Of a stretch of 64,000 nucleotides of DNA, positions 8,838 to 17,745 are shown one piece after another. The DNA is taken from assembly GCF_017301635.1 (NCBI RefSeq), contig NZ_CP071091.1, forward strand, positions 9,106,501 to 9,170,500, in the 5' to 3' direction. Position numbers and translations under genes: made by a program. The notes under the pieces were generated by a model. It saw nothing but the letters and a program-made list of their open reading frames with translations. It ran no database searches and had not been told where the DNA came from. How positions within the stretch are numbered: the first letter of the stretch is position 1; the number at the start of each line of letters is the position of its first letter. The stretch is from Myxococcus landrumus. GTDB taxonomy: Bacteria > Myxococcota > Myxococcia > Myxococcales > Myxococcaceae.

Positions 8838-10193
8838 TCAAAAGGTCCCAGCACCGGCCTTCGCGAGGACGTAGCAGAGCTCCTTCAGCGCGGCCCTGCG
8901 CAGGGATGAGACATCCGGGAAGCCCTCTTCCCGCGCGGCCTGCTCGAGAGAGACTGGCACCATCCGGCCCTGATGCTCCTCGAAGTACCAGGCCCAGAGC
9001 GCCGGCTCGGTGATGCCCGCGTCCTCGAGTCTCGGCGTCGACAGCCCCGCCTCCGCGAGCACTGTCTCCTTGTCGCGAGCGCGGTGCATCAGCTCACCGT
9101 ACTGGCCCGTCAGTCGCAGATGGTCCCCCAGGTGGCGCAGCACATCGGGCTCGAAGAGGGTCTCCACCCATCTCACGTGGGACTCATCCCGGAGCAAACG
9201 CGCGGTGTCGTCGACGTGTTGCTCGGACTTCCACTGCTCGAAGGTCTCGGGGGTGAGCTCTCGCTCCTGGCGCAGCAGGACTTCCGTCGAATGAAGCTCC
9301 GCCGCATCCGGGATGCGTCCCAGCCTGCGTGCCTCCTCCACCGCGAGCGCGCGCGCCATGCTCGCCCGCCGTGCGTCCTTCATCCCGCCGCGCAGGCGCA
9401 GCTCGTCGAGCAGGGCCTCCGACGCCACCCCTTCCGAGGGATTCTGGGTCGGACGCAAGGGCTGTCGGCTCGCGCGCCGCCGTGCCTCCTCCCACGCGTC
9501 CGTGTGCTGGAAGGGGAAGCGAGTCTCCTTCGGAGCCATCCCCGCATCGAGGCGCTCTCGAATCGTCCGCAACATCGCCACGGCATCCGCGCGCTTCGCG
9601 TCCACGCGGCCGCGCGGCAACCAATCCTTGAGCGCCGCCAGCTCCACGACGGGAAGTCCTTCGCGAGCCCCTTGGGTCAGCAAGGTCGGCCACGCGCGCT
9701 CCACGTAGAACAGGGACTTGGCCAGTCGTTCGAGCCCAGCCCGGGTGCCATCACTCACCACGCCCGCCGCATGTGCCGCGGACAGCGTGGCGCGGAGGTT
9801 CACCATGGCCTCGGACAAGGGCCGCCAGCCGTCTTCCGCGCTCGCGTGCGCCACGGCCACTTCGTCGTCGTCCTCCAGCATGCCTCGATGGAAGTCCTCG
9901 AAGATGGCGCCGACGCCCTCCATCCCGAAGGCGGCCAGCTCCGAGGCCCGCAGGGCACCCATGCTCGCGGCGCCGAAGACGTGGACGCCTTCCGCCATCG
10001 CCCAGAGGATCTCCTTGTGCCACACGGCGGGCACATGCTCGAAGAAGCCGTCGATGATGCCCAACGCCACGGGCTTCTCGAGCGTCGCCCGGTAGATGTC
10101 CCCCTGCTGTACCGGAGGCAGGTACACGGCCTCCAGCTCCTGGCGAGCCTCCTCGGGGCGCAGCGTGGGGCCGGTGAAGATGAACACCTTCAT
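8838..10193 (-). CDS. TfuA-like protein (YcaO partner)
   Basis: A 451-residue member of the TfuA family, which works with YcaO enzymes in thioamide installation (known for trifolitoxin clusters, thioviridamide-type peptides and methyl-coenzyme M reductase). The signature lies at residues 58-86: VWHKEI, then GVHVFGAASMGALRASEL. The N-terminus MKVFIFTGPTL is typical. The TfuA core is about 200 residues; the remaining 250 are mostly helical and not assigned. Its ATG overlaps the YcaO stop by 4 bp (ATGA), which fixes the start and implies coupled translation. No precursor peptide is visible beside it. Confidence 0.85.
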   Translation of the reverse strand: MKVFIFTGPTLRPEEARQELEAVYLPPVQQGDIYRATLEKPVALGIIDGFFEHVPAVWHKEILWAMAEGVHVFGAASMGALRASELAAFGMEGVGAIFEDFHRGMLEDDDEVAVAHASAEDGWRPLSEAMVNLRATLSAAHAAGVVSDGTRAGLERLAKSLFYVERAWPTLLTQGAREGLPVVELAALKDWLPRGRVDAKRADAVAMLRTIRERLDAGMAPKETRFPFQHTDAWEEARRRASRQPLRPTQNPSEGVASEALLDELRLRGGMKDARRASMARALAVEEARRLGRIPDAAELHSTEVLLRQERELTPETFEQWKSEQHVDDTARLLRDESHVRWVETLFEPDVLRHLGDHLRLTGQYGELMHRARDKETVLAEAGLSTPRLEDAGITEPALWAWYFEEHQGRMVPVSLEQAAREEGFPDVSSLRRAALKELCYVLAKAGAGTF

Positions 10194-11455
10194 GACGCAC
10201 CCCCGCGCATGACTCGCTGCGCGCGCGGCCCGGGGACATAGCCGGGGGCCTCGTGCGTGGGCTCCAATCCAGGCACCACCACGCGCACCACGGGGATGCC
10301 CAGCTCCGGCTTCGTCAGCTCCACGACGACCACCTGCGACACACCCGCGATGCGCAGCTTCGCCAGCACCCACCCGAGGTCCTCCTCCAGGGTGCTCGCA
10401 TCTTGATGTGGCGCCTCCTGGAAGCGGCGCACGGGCTTCTCCTCTCGCAACCGCGTCCGGAGCCGGTCCGCCTCCACCCCTTCGCGAGCCTCCTGATACG
10501 CCTTGCGGTGCAGGTCATCGCGAGCACCGCAGATGCGCGTGAGCCGACTCTGGGCCGCCTCCGTCAGCGCGCGCAGCAACGCCACGCCGCGCGAGGGATG
10601 ACAGCCCATGCCTCCCGCGACGGCGACCGGGCGAAGTGACTCGCGCTCCTGGTCGGCGATGTAACAGGTGAACGCGGGCACCCCCACGTCGCTGGTCGTC
10701 TCCCAGACACCCACGGCCACGCCCGCCCGTGCGTACGTCTCCAGCACCTCGCGGCACGCGGAGTCGTCCACCGTCGCTAGGTCCAACCGCGTCCCCGCTT
10801 GCCCCTTCTCCCCTCGGGCATGCCAGAGCGCGGAGGCATCCCGCTCCACCACTTCACACAGGCCATGCAGCGTGGCCTCGAGGACATGATTCCCCGAGGC
10901 CAGCCCATTGCTGCTCATGAGGAACGCGCCACTTCCGGTGGGAAGGGGCAGCGTGAAGTCGGTGTGCACCAGGTCGAACGGCAGCCACAGGGGGCCGCCG
11001 CCCAACAGGTCCACGCCCTCCACCCACAGCATGCGCCAGTTGGGATGAAACAGGCTCACCGACAACCGAGGCAATCCCGCCACGTCGACCACGGGCGTGC
11101 GGAAGCGCAGCTCGTTGTACGTGGCCAGCTTGAGGGGCAGGGTGATGTGCTCTGCGTGATACCCCTCCACGGACTCCATCAGTCCCGACGCCTTCGCGGC
11201 GGCGAGCGTGAGCCCCTTGCCCTGGGACACCGCCAGCGAGCGCGCGTTGGGGCGCGTCACCATCACCACGGGGATGCCAATCGTATCCAGGCCCGTGACG
11301 TTGGCGATGCGGGTGATGCCGAGGACGGGCATCAGTCGTCGCACGCGCTCCAAGGTCTCTTCGGGGGAGACGGTCCGGTGAGTGCCTTGGCGGAAGTGCT
11401 TGGCGGTACCGGGAGCGGCGCCGACGACAGGGGAGTCCACGGAGTCTGTGCGCAT
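10190..11455 (-). CDS. YcaO-domain ATP-dependent backbone-modifying enzyme
   Basis: A 421-residue YcaO protein. This family phosphorylates a peptide-backbone amide oxygen to allow cyclodehydration or, with TfuA, thioamidation. Visible family features are GIPVVMVTRPNARSLAVSQGKG (nucleotide-binding region), GLMESVEGYHAEH, HGLCEVVERDA, and RALTEAAQSRLT further on. The C-terminus ends in a PGPRAQR-type tail rather than the PxPxP end of azoline cyclodehydratases. Pairing with TfuA favours a thioamide role over an azoline role (inference). Its ATG overlaps the stop of the upstream 216-residue gene by one base (TGATG). Confidence 0.88.
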   Translation of the reverse strand: MRTDSVDSPVVGAAPGTAKHFRQGTHRTVSPEETLERVRRLMPVLGITRIANVTGLDTIGIPVVMVTRPNARSLAVSQGKGLTLAAAKASGLMESVEGYHAEHITLPLKLATYNELRFRTPVVDVAGLPRLSVSLFHPNWRMLWVEGVDLLGGGPLWLPFDLVHTDFTLPLPTGSGAFLMSSNGLASGNHVLEATLHGLCEVVERDASALWHARGEKGQAGTRLDLATVDDSACREVLETYARAGVAVGVWETTSDVGVPAFTCYIADQERESLRPVAVAGGMGCHPSRGVALLRALTEAAQSRLTRICGARDDLHRKAYQEAREGVEADRLRTRLREEKPVRRFQEAPHQDASTLEEDLGWVLAKLRIAGVSQVVVVELTKPELGIPVVRVVVPGLEPTHEAPGYVPGPRAQRVMRGGAS

Positions 11456-12105
11456 CAGGGCTCGGTGCCGGGAATGGGAGGGCTGGGGTCCTGCTCGGCG
11501 GGGCGCAGCTTGGTGCTGGGGGTGTAGCTGAGGAGGATGCTGTTGAGGTTGAGCAGGAAGCAGGTGATGGGCTCGGCCCTCCCCGCTGCGGAAGGGGTGG
11601 AGCTCTGGGCGGCCTGCTCGTCGGGATACGGGATGTTGGGGATGTTGGCCACCACTGTTTCATTGCGAAGCAGCGTGTGCAGGGCCGGATTCAGGCGCTT
11701 GGAGTCGATGGGGAACTTCTCCGCCTTCATCCACATCTCCGTCGTCACCCAATAGACGTGGCCGTCCGGCGCGAAGAGGAGCAGGTCGGATTCGTCCACC
11801 GTGACGAACGCCTTCGCCTCGAGCTGGGGCCAATTGGCATCCGAGGACTTCAACGTGGCGTACAGGAGCGAAGGGGCGGGCTCGGAGCGCACGCCCTTCA
11901 CCTGGACGAAGGAGGTGTCCGGCTGCTTGACGATGGAGATTGCGCCTTCGGGACCCTTCACGTGGAAGGTCACCAGGCTGGTCACGTTCTCCACCTTGCC
12001 AGGGTGGTGCACGGGAACGCCCATCACCACGAGGTTCGTGGTGAAGCCTTCCAGGATGTTCACCCGCTCCGGCCTGAAGAAGATGTACGAGTATCGCTCC
12101 GCCAT
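11455..12105 (-). CDS. Orphan 216-residue protein coupled to YcaO/TfuA
   Basis: I do not recognise this family. The start MAERYSYIFFRPERVNI is supported by GAGG five bases upstream. The protein has no signal peptide and no clear membrane helix. The body looks like a mixed alpha/beta soluble domain (LVTFHVKGPEGAISIVKQ; DLLLFAPDGHVYWVTTEMWMKAEKFPID), and the last 20 residues are Pro-rich and probably flexible (ending PPIPGTEP). Tight coupling to YcaO suggests it is a substrate, carrier or chaperone of that enzyme, or the effector of the upstream kinase. That is inference from context alone. It follows the kinase gene after 62 bp on the same strand. Confidence 0.6.
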   Translation of the reverse strand: MAERYSYIFFRPERVNILEGFTTNLVVMGVPVHHPGKVENVTSLVTFHVKGPEGAISIVKQPDTSFVQVKGVRSEPAPSLLYATLKSSDANWPQLEAKAFVTVDESDLLLFAPDGHVYWVTTEMWMKAEKFPIDSKRLNPALHTLLRNETVVANIPNIPYPDEQAAQSSTPSAAGRAEPITCFLLNLNSILLSYTPSTKLRPAEQDPSPPIPGTEP

Positions 12106-12167
12106 GTGCACCTCGTGAGAGTGCCGCGGGGTCCACCCGCGACAAGGGAAGGGTGCATCCGCTCCGG

Positions 12168-15100
12168 CTACAGATAGCCGAGCTGTCGCGCCGTCGCGCT
12201 TGCCTGGAGCAGTGCGCTTCGTGTGTCCGGTTGCTCCAGCGCCGCCTGAAGCGACCGCAGGAGCTCCTCCGGGAGTCGCTGCTGCTGGCGCGCGAGCATC
12301 GCGCGAGCATGTTCCATCGCCGCGGAGTCGTGGCCCGCCTCCAGCTCCACGGCCAGGAGGGGCCAGAGCGCCAGCCACTGGAACGGATAGACGAGTGAGA
12401 GGGATTGCCACAGCCGCAGCGCCTCGGTGGCTTCCTCTCGGGCCTGGGCGAGGTCCTGCGCCCGCCAGGCCACCCACGCGCGATGGGCGTGCGCGGCCCC
12501 CGCGTAGTCCGCCATGCCGGCGCGACTGGCGAGCTCGAGGCTTCGCGCGGAGGACTCGTCCACCGCCTTCACCTGCCCGCGCAGCCGGAGGATGACGGTG
12601 AGGTACGTGAGGCAGCGCGTCTGCAAGGTCACATCACCGAGCCGCTCCGCTCCCCGCAGGGACTCCTCCATCCAGGACTGGGCTTCGTCCAAGGCGCCAT
12701 GGAAGAGCAACACCATGGCGACCACGCACCGGGCTCCCGCATGTTCCGCGTCCCCCTCTGACTCCAGCGCGGCTTCCGCATAGGCCCGGGCGTGGGCCAC
12801 GGTTTCTTTTGATGCTTGATAACGCTCGCTGCGCAGTTGCATCTGGACCAGCGAGTTGAAGAAGCGCGCCCGCTGAAGGGGCGTGCCATGGGCCCGCATC
12901 ACCGGGCGGACACCTTCGACCAGTGCTCGCATCTCATCGAGCTGCGCCAACCAGTAATGAACCGTGATGCGCTCGCCCTGGAGCTGAACCCACTCATGCC
13001 ACCACGCGGCCTCGACGTGCCCGGGGGTGGAGGAGACGTTGTCGGGCATCGGGCCCAGCTCGACTTGAGCCTGGGCGTAGATGCGCAGCGCTTCCTCATT
13101 CTGATGGTGAGTCTGCAAGGACTTGCCCACCTTCCGGAGGACGTTGGCGCGACGGACGCGCTGGCTTTGCTCGATTCGTGCCAGGGCCTCCTGGAAGGCC
13201 CGTCGCGCATCGTCCTGTCGTCCAGTCAGTGCGAGCACCTCACCCAATCCCTCCCAGACGACGTCCAGGGTCAGTGGGAGCGCGTTCGTGGCGGACGCAT
13301 GCGCGTTCAGCTCGGACGCCGCGGCCTCTCGCACGGCGGCTTCATAGAAGGTGATGGCGTCTCCATTGGCATAGGCCGCGCGCGCCGCGTCACCCGCACG
13401 TGCGAACCAATGGCTGGCTCGGCCTGGCACCTCCGCGCGAGACCAGTGATGCGCGAGCCCCGCGGCATGCGGCAGATGGCCGGGAGCCGTTCCCACTTCG
13501 CGCAGCTCCAGACCTTCGGCGCAGCGGTGATGCAGCGCGCGGCGCCGCTCGGTGGAGATGCGCCCGTAGGCCACCTCGCGCAGCTTGTCGTGCACGAAGC
13601 GCAGCCGCCCGTTGCCGGACTCCTCGAGGACCTGTCTTCGGCGCAGCTCTTCCACCGCCTCCAGCCCCGCGCTCTCCGGCAGCGCGGCGGTGGTGAGCAG
13701 CAGCTCTCCATCCAGCTCGCGCCCGAGCACGGAGGCCACCTCCGCGAGCGTGCGCCCGTCCGCCCCCAGGTCGGCCAGACGGCGTTCGATGAGCTCGGCG
13801 ATGCTGCTGGGGAGCGGAAGGGGACGACTGCCCGCGCTGCCTTGTGCCTCGAAGAGCCACTCGCCCGACGGCGCTCGAAAGAGGAGGCCCGCGTCGATGG
13901 CGGCGCGCAGGTATTCGGCGATGAAGAACGGATTGCCGCTCGTCTCTCGTACCAGGGCGTCCACGAAGGGACCGGGCACCTCGCGCAGCGCCAACATGCC
14001 GCGCGCCATCTTCCCCGCGCTGGTCGCATCCAGCCGGCCCACCTCCACGCGCAACGCGTCCGGGGCGCCGACCACCGCGCGCAGCGACTCCCCCATCTCA
14101 TCCATCCGGTACGTGCCGACCAGCAGCACGGGACGCGACGACAGATGCCGCGCATCCAGCTCCTCGAGGAAGCTCACCGTCAACTCGTCCGCCCACTGGA
14201 GATCATCCAGCACCAGGAGCAGCGGCTGCACCTCCGCGAAGGCGCGAAGGGTGTCCCTCAGCGCGGACAGCACTCGCTGGCGCGCCTCGGGCGCGGGCAG
14301 GAGAGGGGGCTCGGGTTGCTCTCGCTGCCCTGGGAGCTGAGACAGTGAGGGCTCATACGCGGCCAGCACGCCTCCGCGCGGCCCCAGGAGTCGCAGCGTC
14401 TCCTCCGCGCCCCGCTCGTTGCAGCGGTCCGCGACCGCGAGCAGCAGGGGGCGCAGTGGATGAAGTGGCGCCGCGTGCAGCTCCATGCCTCCCATGCCCA
14501 CGGGGACACACTCACCCGTGACGACCGCCATGCGCCGCCACGCTGCTTCCGACGCGAGCTCTAGCGCGAGCCGCGTCTTGCCCGCGCCACTCTCTCCACC
14601 GAGGAAGACGCGGCCGCCCTGTCCTCGGTCCGCCGCGTCCAGCGCGGCCATCAGCTTCCCCAGTTCGCCGACGCGCCCCGCCAGGTCCGGCCGATAGAGA
14701 TAGGCCGGTGTTCGGGGCGCGGCGGTGACACTTTCTTCGCCCTCCCTCGCGCCCAAGGCTTCCAGCGCCGCCGATACATCCTCCGCGTAGCCAGGCCGCT
14801 CCTGAGGGCGCTTGGCGAGCAGCTTCATCACCAGCGCGTTCAGCGCCGCGGGCAGTCCTTCGACTCGCAGCGACGGCGGCACGGGAGTCAGGTGCAGGTG
14901 TTGATGCGGCAGGGGCCCTTCGCGTCCAGGAATGAAGGGCGGTCTGCCGGTGAGCTGCTCGTAGAGGATGCACCCCAGCGCATAGAGGTCCGCGCGAGCG
15001 TCCACGTAATCGCCACGCAGTTGCTCTGGCGCCATGTACGTGTCGCTGCCCACCACCGCGCCGCTGACGTCGAGCGTCTCCCGTCCCCTCGAGCCACCGA

Positions 15101-15623
15101 AGCGCGCGGCGATGCCGAAGTCCACCAGGACAGGTGTCCCCTCTGGCCGGACGAAGACGTTCTCCGGCTTCAAGTCCCGATGCACCAACCCGTTGGCGTG
15201 AAGGAACTCCAGCGCCGAGCACAACCGGCGCATCACCAGGAGCGTCTCGCGCAGGCGCGCCACATCCAGGGGGCCCGGCGGCGGGGCGATGGTCGCGCTT
15301 CTCAGCGTCTGGCCCCGGAGCAGCTCCATCGCGTACCAGGGCAGCCCGTCCGTCACGCCCTCCGCGACGATGCGCACCACACCTGGGTGCCTCAAACGTC
15401 GCAATGCGTGAATTTCCCGACGGATGCTGGCCAGGGGGACCTCGCTGGCCGCGCGCACCGTCTTCACCGCGACGGGCTCGCCGGTGGCCGGGTCCCACCC
15501 TCGGTAGACGACGCCCATGCCCCCTTGGCCGAGCACCTCCAGGAGCTCGTAGGGGCCCAACGTCGCACCCACCCCGGGGAGGCTCTGTAGCCTCGATGCC
15601 GCTGTCATAGGAGCTGGGAGCAT
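12168..15623 (-). CDS. Ser/Thr protein kinase fused to AAA ATPase and TPR array
   Basis: A large cytoplasmic signalling protein of about 1151 residues. The N-terminal Hanks-type kinase (residues 25-290) has the Gly loop LGQGGMGVVY, catalytic Lys54, HRDLKPEN with Asp150, DFG 168-170 and the APE motif, so it looks active. A STAND-type AAA module follows, with Walker A GGESGAGKT at 342-350 and Walker B LLLVLDDLQWAD near residue 477. The C-terminal 500 residues are TPR-like helical repeats. There is no transmembrane segment. This architecture (PknK-like) is abundant in myxobacteria. The start is uncertain: 15608 and 15641 are also possible. It is first in the unit leading to YcaO/TfuA and divergent from the sigma-54 activator. 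Confidence 0.88.
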   Translation of the reverse strand: MLPAPMTAASRLQSLPGVGATLGPYELLEVLGQGGMGVVYRGWDPATGEPVAVKTVRAASEVPLASIRREIHALRRLRHPGVVRIVAEGVTDGLPWYAMELLRGQTLRSATIAPPPGPLDVARLRETLLVMRRLCSALEFLHANGLVHRDLKPENVFVRPEGTPVLVDFGIAARFGGSRGRETLDVSGAVVGSDTYMAPEQLRGDYVDARADLYALGCILYEQLTGRPPFIPGREGPLPHQHLHLTPVPPSLRVEGLPAALNALVMKLLAKRPQERPGYAEDVSAALEALGAREGEESVTAAPRTPAYLYRPDLAGRVGELGKLMAALDAADRGQGGRVFLGGESGAGKTRLALELASEAAWRRMAVVTGECVPVGMGGMELHAAPLHPLRPLLLAVADRCNERGAEETLRLLGPRGGVLAAYEPSLSQLPGQREQPEPPLLPAPEARQRVLSALRDTLRAFAEVQPLLLVLDDLQWADELTVSFLEELDARHLSSRPVLLVGTYRMDEMGESLRAVVGAPDALRVEVGRLDATSAGKMARGMLALREVPGPFVDALVRETSGNPFFIAEYLRAAIDAGLLFRAPSGEWLFEAQGSAGSRPLPLPSSIAELIERRLADLGADGRTLAEVASVLGRELDGELLLTTAALPESAGLEAVEELRRRQVLEESGNGRLRFVHDKLREVAYGRISTERRRALHHRCAEGLELREVGTAPGHLPHAAGLAHHWSRAEVPGRASHWFARAGDAARAAYANGDAITFYEAAVREAAASELNAHASATNALPLTLDVVWEGLGEVLALTGRQDDARRAFQEALARIEQSQRVRRANVLRKVGKSLQTHHQNEEALRIYAQAQVELGPMPDNVSSTPGHVEAAWWHEWVQLQGERITVHYWLAQLDEMRALVEGVRPVMRAHGTPLQRARFFNSLVQMQLRSERYQASKETVAHARAYAEAALESEGDAEHAGARCVVAMVLLFHGALDEAQSWMEESLRGAERLGDVTLQTRCLTYLTVILRLRGQVKAVDESSARSLELASRAGMADYAGAAHAHRAWVAWRAQDLAQAREEATEALRLWQSLSLVYPFQWLALWPLLAVELEAGHDSAAMEHARAMLARQQQRLPEELLRSLQAALEQPDTRSALLQASATARQLGYL

Positions 15624-15751
15624 AGCGACACCCCCCGGCACCTCCCATCTGCGTCGGGCTTGGACGCAGCCGCGTCCCGTTTGGACGCGAATCCGGACCC
15701 CTGGACGCCCCTTTCCGAGCTAACTCATTGAAAAGACGTAAAACAGCCTGT

Positions 15752-15767
15752 TGGCACGAGTTGCGCA
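15752..15767 (+). promoter_or_regulatory. Candidate sigma-54 promoter of the activator gene
   Basis: TGGCACG at 15752-15758, then AGTT, then GCGCA. This keeps the invariant GG-N10-GC spacing of -24/-12 promoters, with a perfect -24 block and three of five -12 bases. An AT-rich stretch (15719-15748) precedes it. It would start transcription near 15778, upstream of a sigma-54 activator gene, which suggests autoregulation. Confidence 0.5.
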
Positions 15768-15824
15768 TGGAGTTCCCACGCGGCGCCGCGGGTGACCGGG
15801 TGCCCAGCCGTCAGCGAGGTTCGG

Positions 15825-15858
15825 GAACGCGGAAGGAGGGGCCGCTCCTTCCGCGTTC
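15825..15858 (+). promoter_or_regulatory. Perfect 14-bp inverted repeat in the activator leader
   Basis: The arms GAACGCGGAAGGAG and CTCCTTCCGCGTTC pair perfectly around a 6-base loop. The hairpin lies between the candidate sigma-54 promoter and the activator start. Being between divergent genes, it is an unlikely simple terminator. Attenuation, RNA stabilisation or a DNA operator are the options. The left arm also contains a GGAAGGAG that resembles a ribosome binding site and would be hidden in the stem. Confidence 0.55.
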
Positions 15859-15936
15859 TTCATCTCCGCTACACTGCCTCCACTCCGATGCGGCCCTGGC
15901 GGGTACTCTCGGATGGCACCGGACGGAGGCGAGTGG

Positions 15937-17661
15937 ATGCACCAGGAGATGCCGCAGCTCATGAGCGCGCTGCGGGGGGCGAAGGATTTCGAGACGGCGG
16001 CCGCCACCACATTGAAGCGCATGTTGGCCGTGGCTCAAGAAGCGGTTGCGTCCAGTCGGTACGCAGCCCGGGCCCGGGTGCTTCGCGGCATTGTCCACCT
16101 ACGCCCCGGTGAAGCCTATCGGCGCCTGGCGGCGCTGGATGTGGGTTCAACCGAGATTACGGATGCCAGTGTGGGCACGCCGTTCTTCACGTCGGCCACG
16201 GCGTGGCGCGCGGTGGTGGAGCACCGGTGCGCCGTGTCCATCGACGTGAATGTGGGCACCGTCCAGCCGCACGCGCCGGACGCGCCCGTGACGGGAGACC
16301 CGGGACTCGCGGGCTTCCACAGCAACGAGAGCCGTCAGCGCTTTCTTGGCCGGCACGCGACGCACGTCTGTGTGCTGCCGCTGCGCACGCCGGGCGGAAG
16401 CATCGAGGGGATGATTTCCCTGGAGGCGGACTGTCTCGCGGCGATGGGACAGGAGTTCGTCTGGCGCGAGGCGGGTGAGCAGCTCCAGCTTCTCGCGGAC
16501 GTGGCCGCGCCGTATCTGGCGGGACTGCCGCAGCGGCCCGTGGCCACGCCGGAGGTGGATGAGTTCCTTCCCGTGGTGGGCCGCTCCATGGCGGAGCTCC
16601 TGCCCATCCTGCGCGTGTTCGCGTTGCAGGATGAGACCATCCTCATCAGCGGCGCGACGGGCGCGGGCAAGTCCCGGCTGGCGCGCTGGTGCCATGAGCG
16701 CTCCAACCGTCGGGGCAAGCCCTTCGAGACGTTGGACCTGGTGACGGTGCCCGAGGATCTCCAGATGGCGGAGCTCTTCGGTTGGAAGAAGGGCGCCTTC
16801 ACCGGCGCGGTGCGCGACGCGCCCGGCAGCGTGGCCCGCGCGGACGGCGGCACGCTGTTCATCGACGAAATCGACAAGCTGTCGCTCAAGGCACAGGCGG
16901 GACTCCTGCACCTGTTGGAGTCCCGGAGCTACCGCCCGCTAGGCGAGGGCACCGGTGAGCGGCAGGCGGACGTGCGCTTCATCATCGGCACCAACGCGGA
17001 CCTTCACGCAGAGGTGCGCGCGGGCCGCTTCCGCGAGGACCTCTACTACCGCGTCAACGTGCTGCCCGTGCGCATGCCCGCGCTGCAGGAGCGTCAGGAC
17101 GAAATCCCGCTCTGGGCGCAGTACATGGTGAACCGCCGTCACCGCGAGCGCTCTCCCGAAGGCAACGCGCGGGTGACGCAGGACGCGGAGCGGCTGCTCG
17201 TCGGCGGCACGTGGCCGGGCAACCTGCGGCAGCTCGACAACATCGTCCGGCGCGCCTACACGCTGGCCATGGTGGAGCACGCCGTCTCCGGTGGAGAGCT
17301 GGTGCTGCACGAGAAGCATGTCGCGCGGGCGCTCGACTACGAGCAGGCCCCGGGTGGCAAGCCGCTTCCGGAGGCACTGCGTGCCGCCGCCCAGGCCTTC
17401 GTCGCGGAGGCGCGCCGTCGCAACGCGCCCCTGGACCTGGACCTCGCGGATGCATTCCGGGGCCTCGTGCTGGGCGTGGCCATCCGGCAGGTGGGGCGCG
17501 ATGACGGCTTCAAGCTGCTGGGCCGCGAGAGCCTGGTGAAGAATCGCAACCACCACAAGGCGCTCAAGCGCGAGCTGGAAAAGGTGGAGGCGCTCTACAA
17601 GGCGCTGGGCGAGGATTCGTCGCCCTTCGCGGACCTGCTCTCCGAGGACGAGGCCGCCTGA
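15937..17661 (+). CDS. Sigma-54-dependent transcriptional activator (GAF-like sensor)
   Basis: Enhancer-binding protein that remodels sigma-54 RNA polymerase by ATP hydrolysis. The 574-residue product has an N-terminal GAF-like region (about 15-195), then the AAA domain: Walker A GATGAGKS around 239-246, the sigma-54-contacting loop GAFTGA at 286-291, and Walker B LFIDEID around 307-313. The C-terminus (LGRESLVKNRNHHKALKREL) is where a DNA-binding helix-turn-helix would lie, but it is not a textbook Fis domain. There is no receiver domain, so a small ligand or a kinase probably controls it. I prefer 15937 (GGAGG 7 bases ahead) to 15913. It is divergent from the kinase gene. Confidence 0.87.
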   Translation: MHQEMPQLMSALRGAKDFETAAATTLKRMLAVAQEAVASSRYAARARVLRGIVHLRPGEAYRRLAALDVGSTEITDASVGTPFFTSATAWRAVVEHRCAVSIDVNVGTVQPHAPDAPVTGDPGLAGFHSNESRQRFLGRHATHVCVLPLRTPGGSIEGMISLEADCLAAMGQEFVWREAGEQLQLLADVAAPYLAGLPQRPVATPEVDEFLPVVGRSMAELLPILRVFALQDETILISGATGAGKSRLARWCHERSNRRGKPFETLDLVTVPEDLQMAELFGWKKGAFTGAVRDAPGSVARADGGTLFIDEIDKLSLKAQAGLLHLLESRSYRPLGEGTGERQADVRFIIGTNADLHAEVRAGRFREDLYYRVNVLPVRMPALQERQDEIPLWAQYMVNRRHRERSPEGNARVTQDAERLLVGGTWPGNLRQLDNIVRRAYTLAMVEHAVSGGELVLHEKHVARALDYEQAPGGKPLPEALRAAAQAFVAEARRRNAPLDLDLADAFRGLVLGVAIRQVGRDDGFKLLGRESLVKNRNHHKALKRELEKVEALYKALGEDSSPFADLLSEDEAA

Positions 17662-17745
17662 GTCTGGCCAGTGGCCTCCGGTACAATGCGCGCGATGAGG
17701 AGCGATTGCTAGCTTCCGGGGGCCGACGACACCCGGGGGTGAACC

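Noticed and set aside
15728-15964. A 78-codon plus-strand frame before the sigma-54 activator, considered as a peptide precursor for YcaO
   Set aside because: It lies on the opposite strand from the YcaO unit, reads through the promoter and hairpin, has no ribosome binding site and lacks a leader/core layout.
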